Shown here: one piece after another, positions 14,548 through 15,049 of the stretch
Layout of the letters: every line of letters begins with the position of its first letter
Numbering within the stretch: position 1 is the stretch's first letter
Assembly: GCA_009774215.1 (NCBI GenBank)
Contig: VSNH01000091.1
Location: forward strand, 1-15,049
Direction: 5' to 3'
Length of the DNA: 15,049 nucleotides
Source of the DNA: Lachnospiraceae bacterium
GTDB lineage: Bacteria > Bacillota > Clostridia > Lachnospirales > Lachnospiraceae
Made by a program: the position numbers and the translations under genes
The notes under the pieces: generated by a model
What the model was told of the DNA's origin: nothing
Seen by the model: only the letters and a program-made list of their open reading frames with translations
The model's database searches: none

Positions 14548-15049
14548 GTTCTCGCCTCCATATCCAGCAAAACCGCCTTGTAATATCGTTTCAGTTCCCT
14601 CACAATCTCTTCCCGTTTCTCCAGAGCACGCCCAAGCTGTGACGCCGGAAACTGCAGTCTCGCCGCCTCACCGAACCGCCTTACCCTGAAGTCTGTAAAG
14701 CCAAGCGAGAGGAGAAAGTCCTCCGCTGCCTCCGTGCTTTTCAGCTTTTCCGCCGTAATTTCCTCTCCCATGGGTATCCGTGTCGCCAGACAGGCATATG
14801 CCGGTTTCTCCCATGTAAAAAGCCCTGCCTCCTTGGAAAGCCCGCGTATCTCCTCCTTGGAAAGTCCGCATTCCCGCAGAGGGGAACGCACGGACAGTTC
14901 CTTAAGCGCCCGCATCCCCGGGCGGTCACCCTCCTCGTCGGAAGCGTTTGTGCCGTCCAGCAGCAGCGTATAGCCGTCTGCCGCCGCCGCTTCCGCAATT
15001 GTTGTAAAAATCGTTCTTTTACAATGGTAACAGCGGTCGGCAGGATGTG
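14544..15049 (-). CDS. larE: LarE, cofactor sulfur transferase, 5' end outside the window
   Basis: The frame is open from the right edge to TGA 14544-14546, giving 167 C-terminal residues of about 270. LarE is the ATP-dependent PP-loop enzyme that converts the two carboxylates of the LarB product to thiocarboxylates. The PP-loop itself lies off the edge. Visible family segments are ADRCYHCKRTIF, LLDGTNASDEEGDRPG, RSPLRECGLSKEEIR and YACLATRIPMGEEIT. A CxxC pair (CYHC) plus the Cys of ACLATR gives three cysteines. This arrangement is known from LarE proteins that carry a [4Fe-4S] cluster and act catalytically, rather than sacrificing one cysteine sulfur. An ATG at 14915 begins an internal frame and is not the start. 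The stop overlaps the larB start by 4 bp. Confidence 0.95.
   Translation of the reverse strand, partial: HPADRCYHCKRTIFTTIAEAAAADGYTLLLDGTNASDEEGDRPGMRALKELSVRSPLRECGLSKEEIRGLSKEAGLFTWEKPAYACLATRIPMGEEITAEKLKSTEAAEDFLLSLGFTDFRVRRFGEAARLQFPASQLGRALEKREEIVRELKRYYKAVLLDMEART

Overview
The window looks like chromosomal DNA of a Clostridia (Bacillota), most likely a Lachnospiraceae-type anaerobe. The evidence is GGAGG-type ribosome binding sites on nearly every gene, sigma-A promoters with extended -10 boxes, an XRE regulator fused to membrane helices beside a BceAB-type transporter, Cache-domain signalling proteins, and a nickel-pincer cofactor (lar) operon. A candidate SigD/FliA promoter before a chemoreceptor gene hints at a motile cell. 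I cannot name a species. All genes but one small one are on the minus strand.

Left end (1-3945). Bases 1-42 are not genomic: they match the end of an Illumina Nextera i5 adapter, including an 8-base index and the Tn5 mosaic end. The first real gene is therefore cut at base 43. It encodes a BceB/FtsX-type permease missing its C-terminus, preceded by its ATPase and by an XRE regulator with four membrane helices. A 371-bp divergent intergenic region holds the regulator's promoter and a BceR-like operator. The operator faces a 64-residue membrane protein on the plus strand.

Middle (3946-7841). Two membrane sensors, each with a Cache domain, lie in tandem: a GGDEF protein (variant GGEEM motif, degenerate inhibitory site) and a methyl-accepting chemotaxis protein. 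Each has its own promoter and a candidate terminator. The GGDEF gene has a leader of about 150 nt containing a possible coupled small ORF.

Right half (7842-15049). One convergent block reads larE (5'-truncated by the window edge), larB, larC, a lipoprotein substrate-binding protein, one ATPase and two permeases of the peptide/nickel family. LarB, LarC and LarE make the nickel-pincer nucleotide cofactor of LarA-type racemases and epimerases. The adjacent importer probably supplies nickel. LarC carries a very His-rich insert. No larA and no second (NikE/DppF-type) ATPase are present in the window.

The most unusual feature is a pair of related, multi-hairpin intergenic elements (about 10431-10530 and 13661-13796). 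Both lie in the same orientation inside this operon. Their paired arms differ by six matched (compensatory) substitutions while loops and linkers stay conserved. One copy supplies the last codons and the stop codon of larB. A different long hairpin lies between larC and the substrate-binding protein gene.
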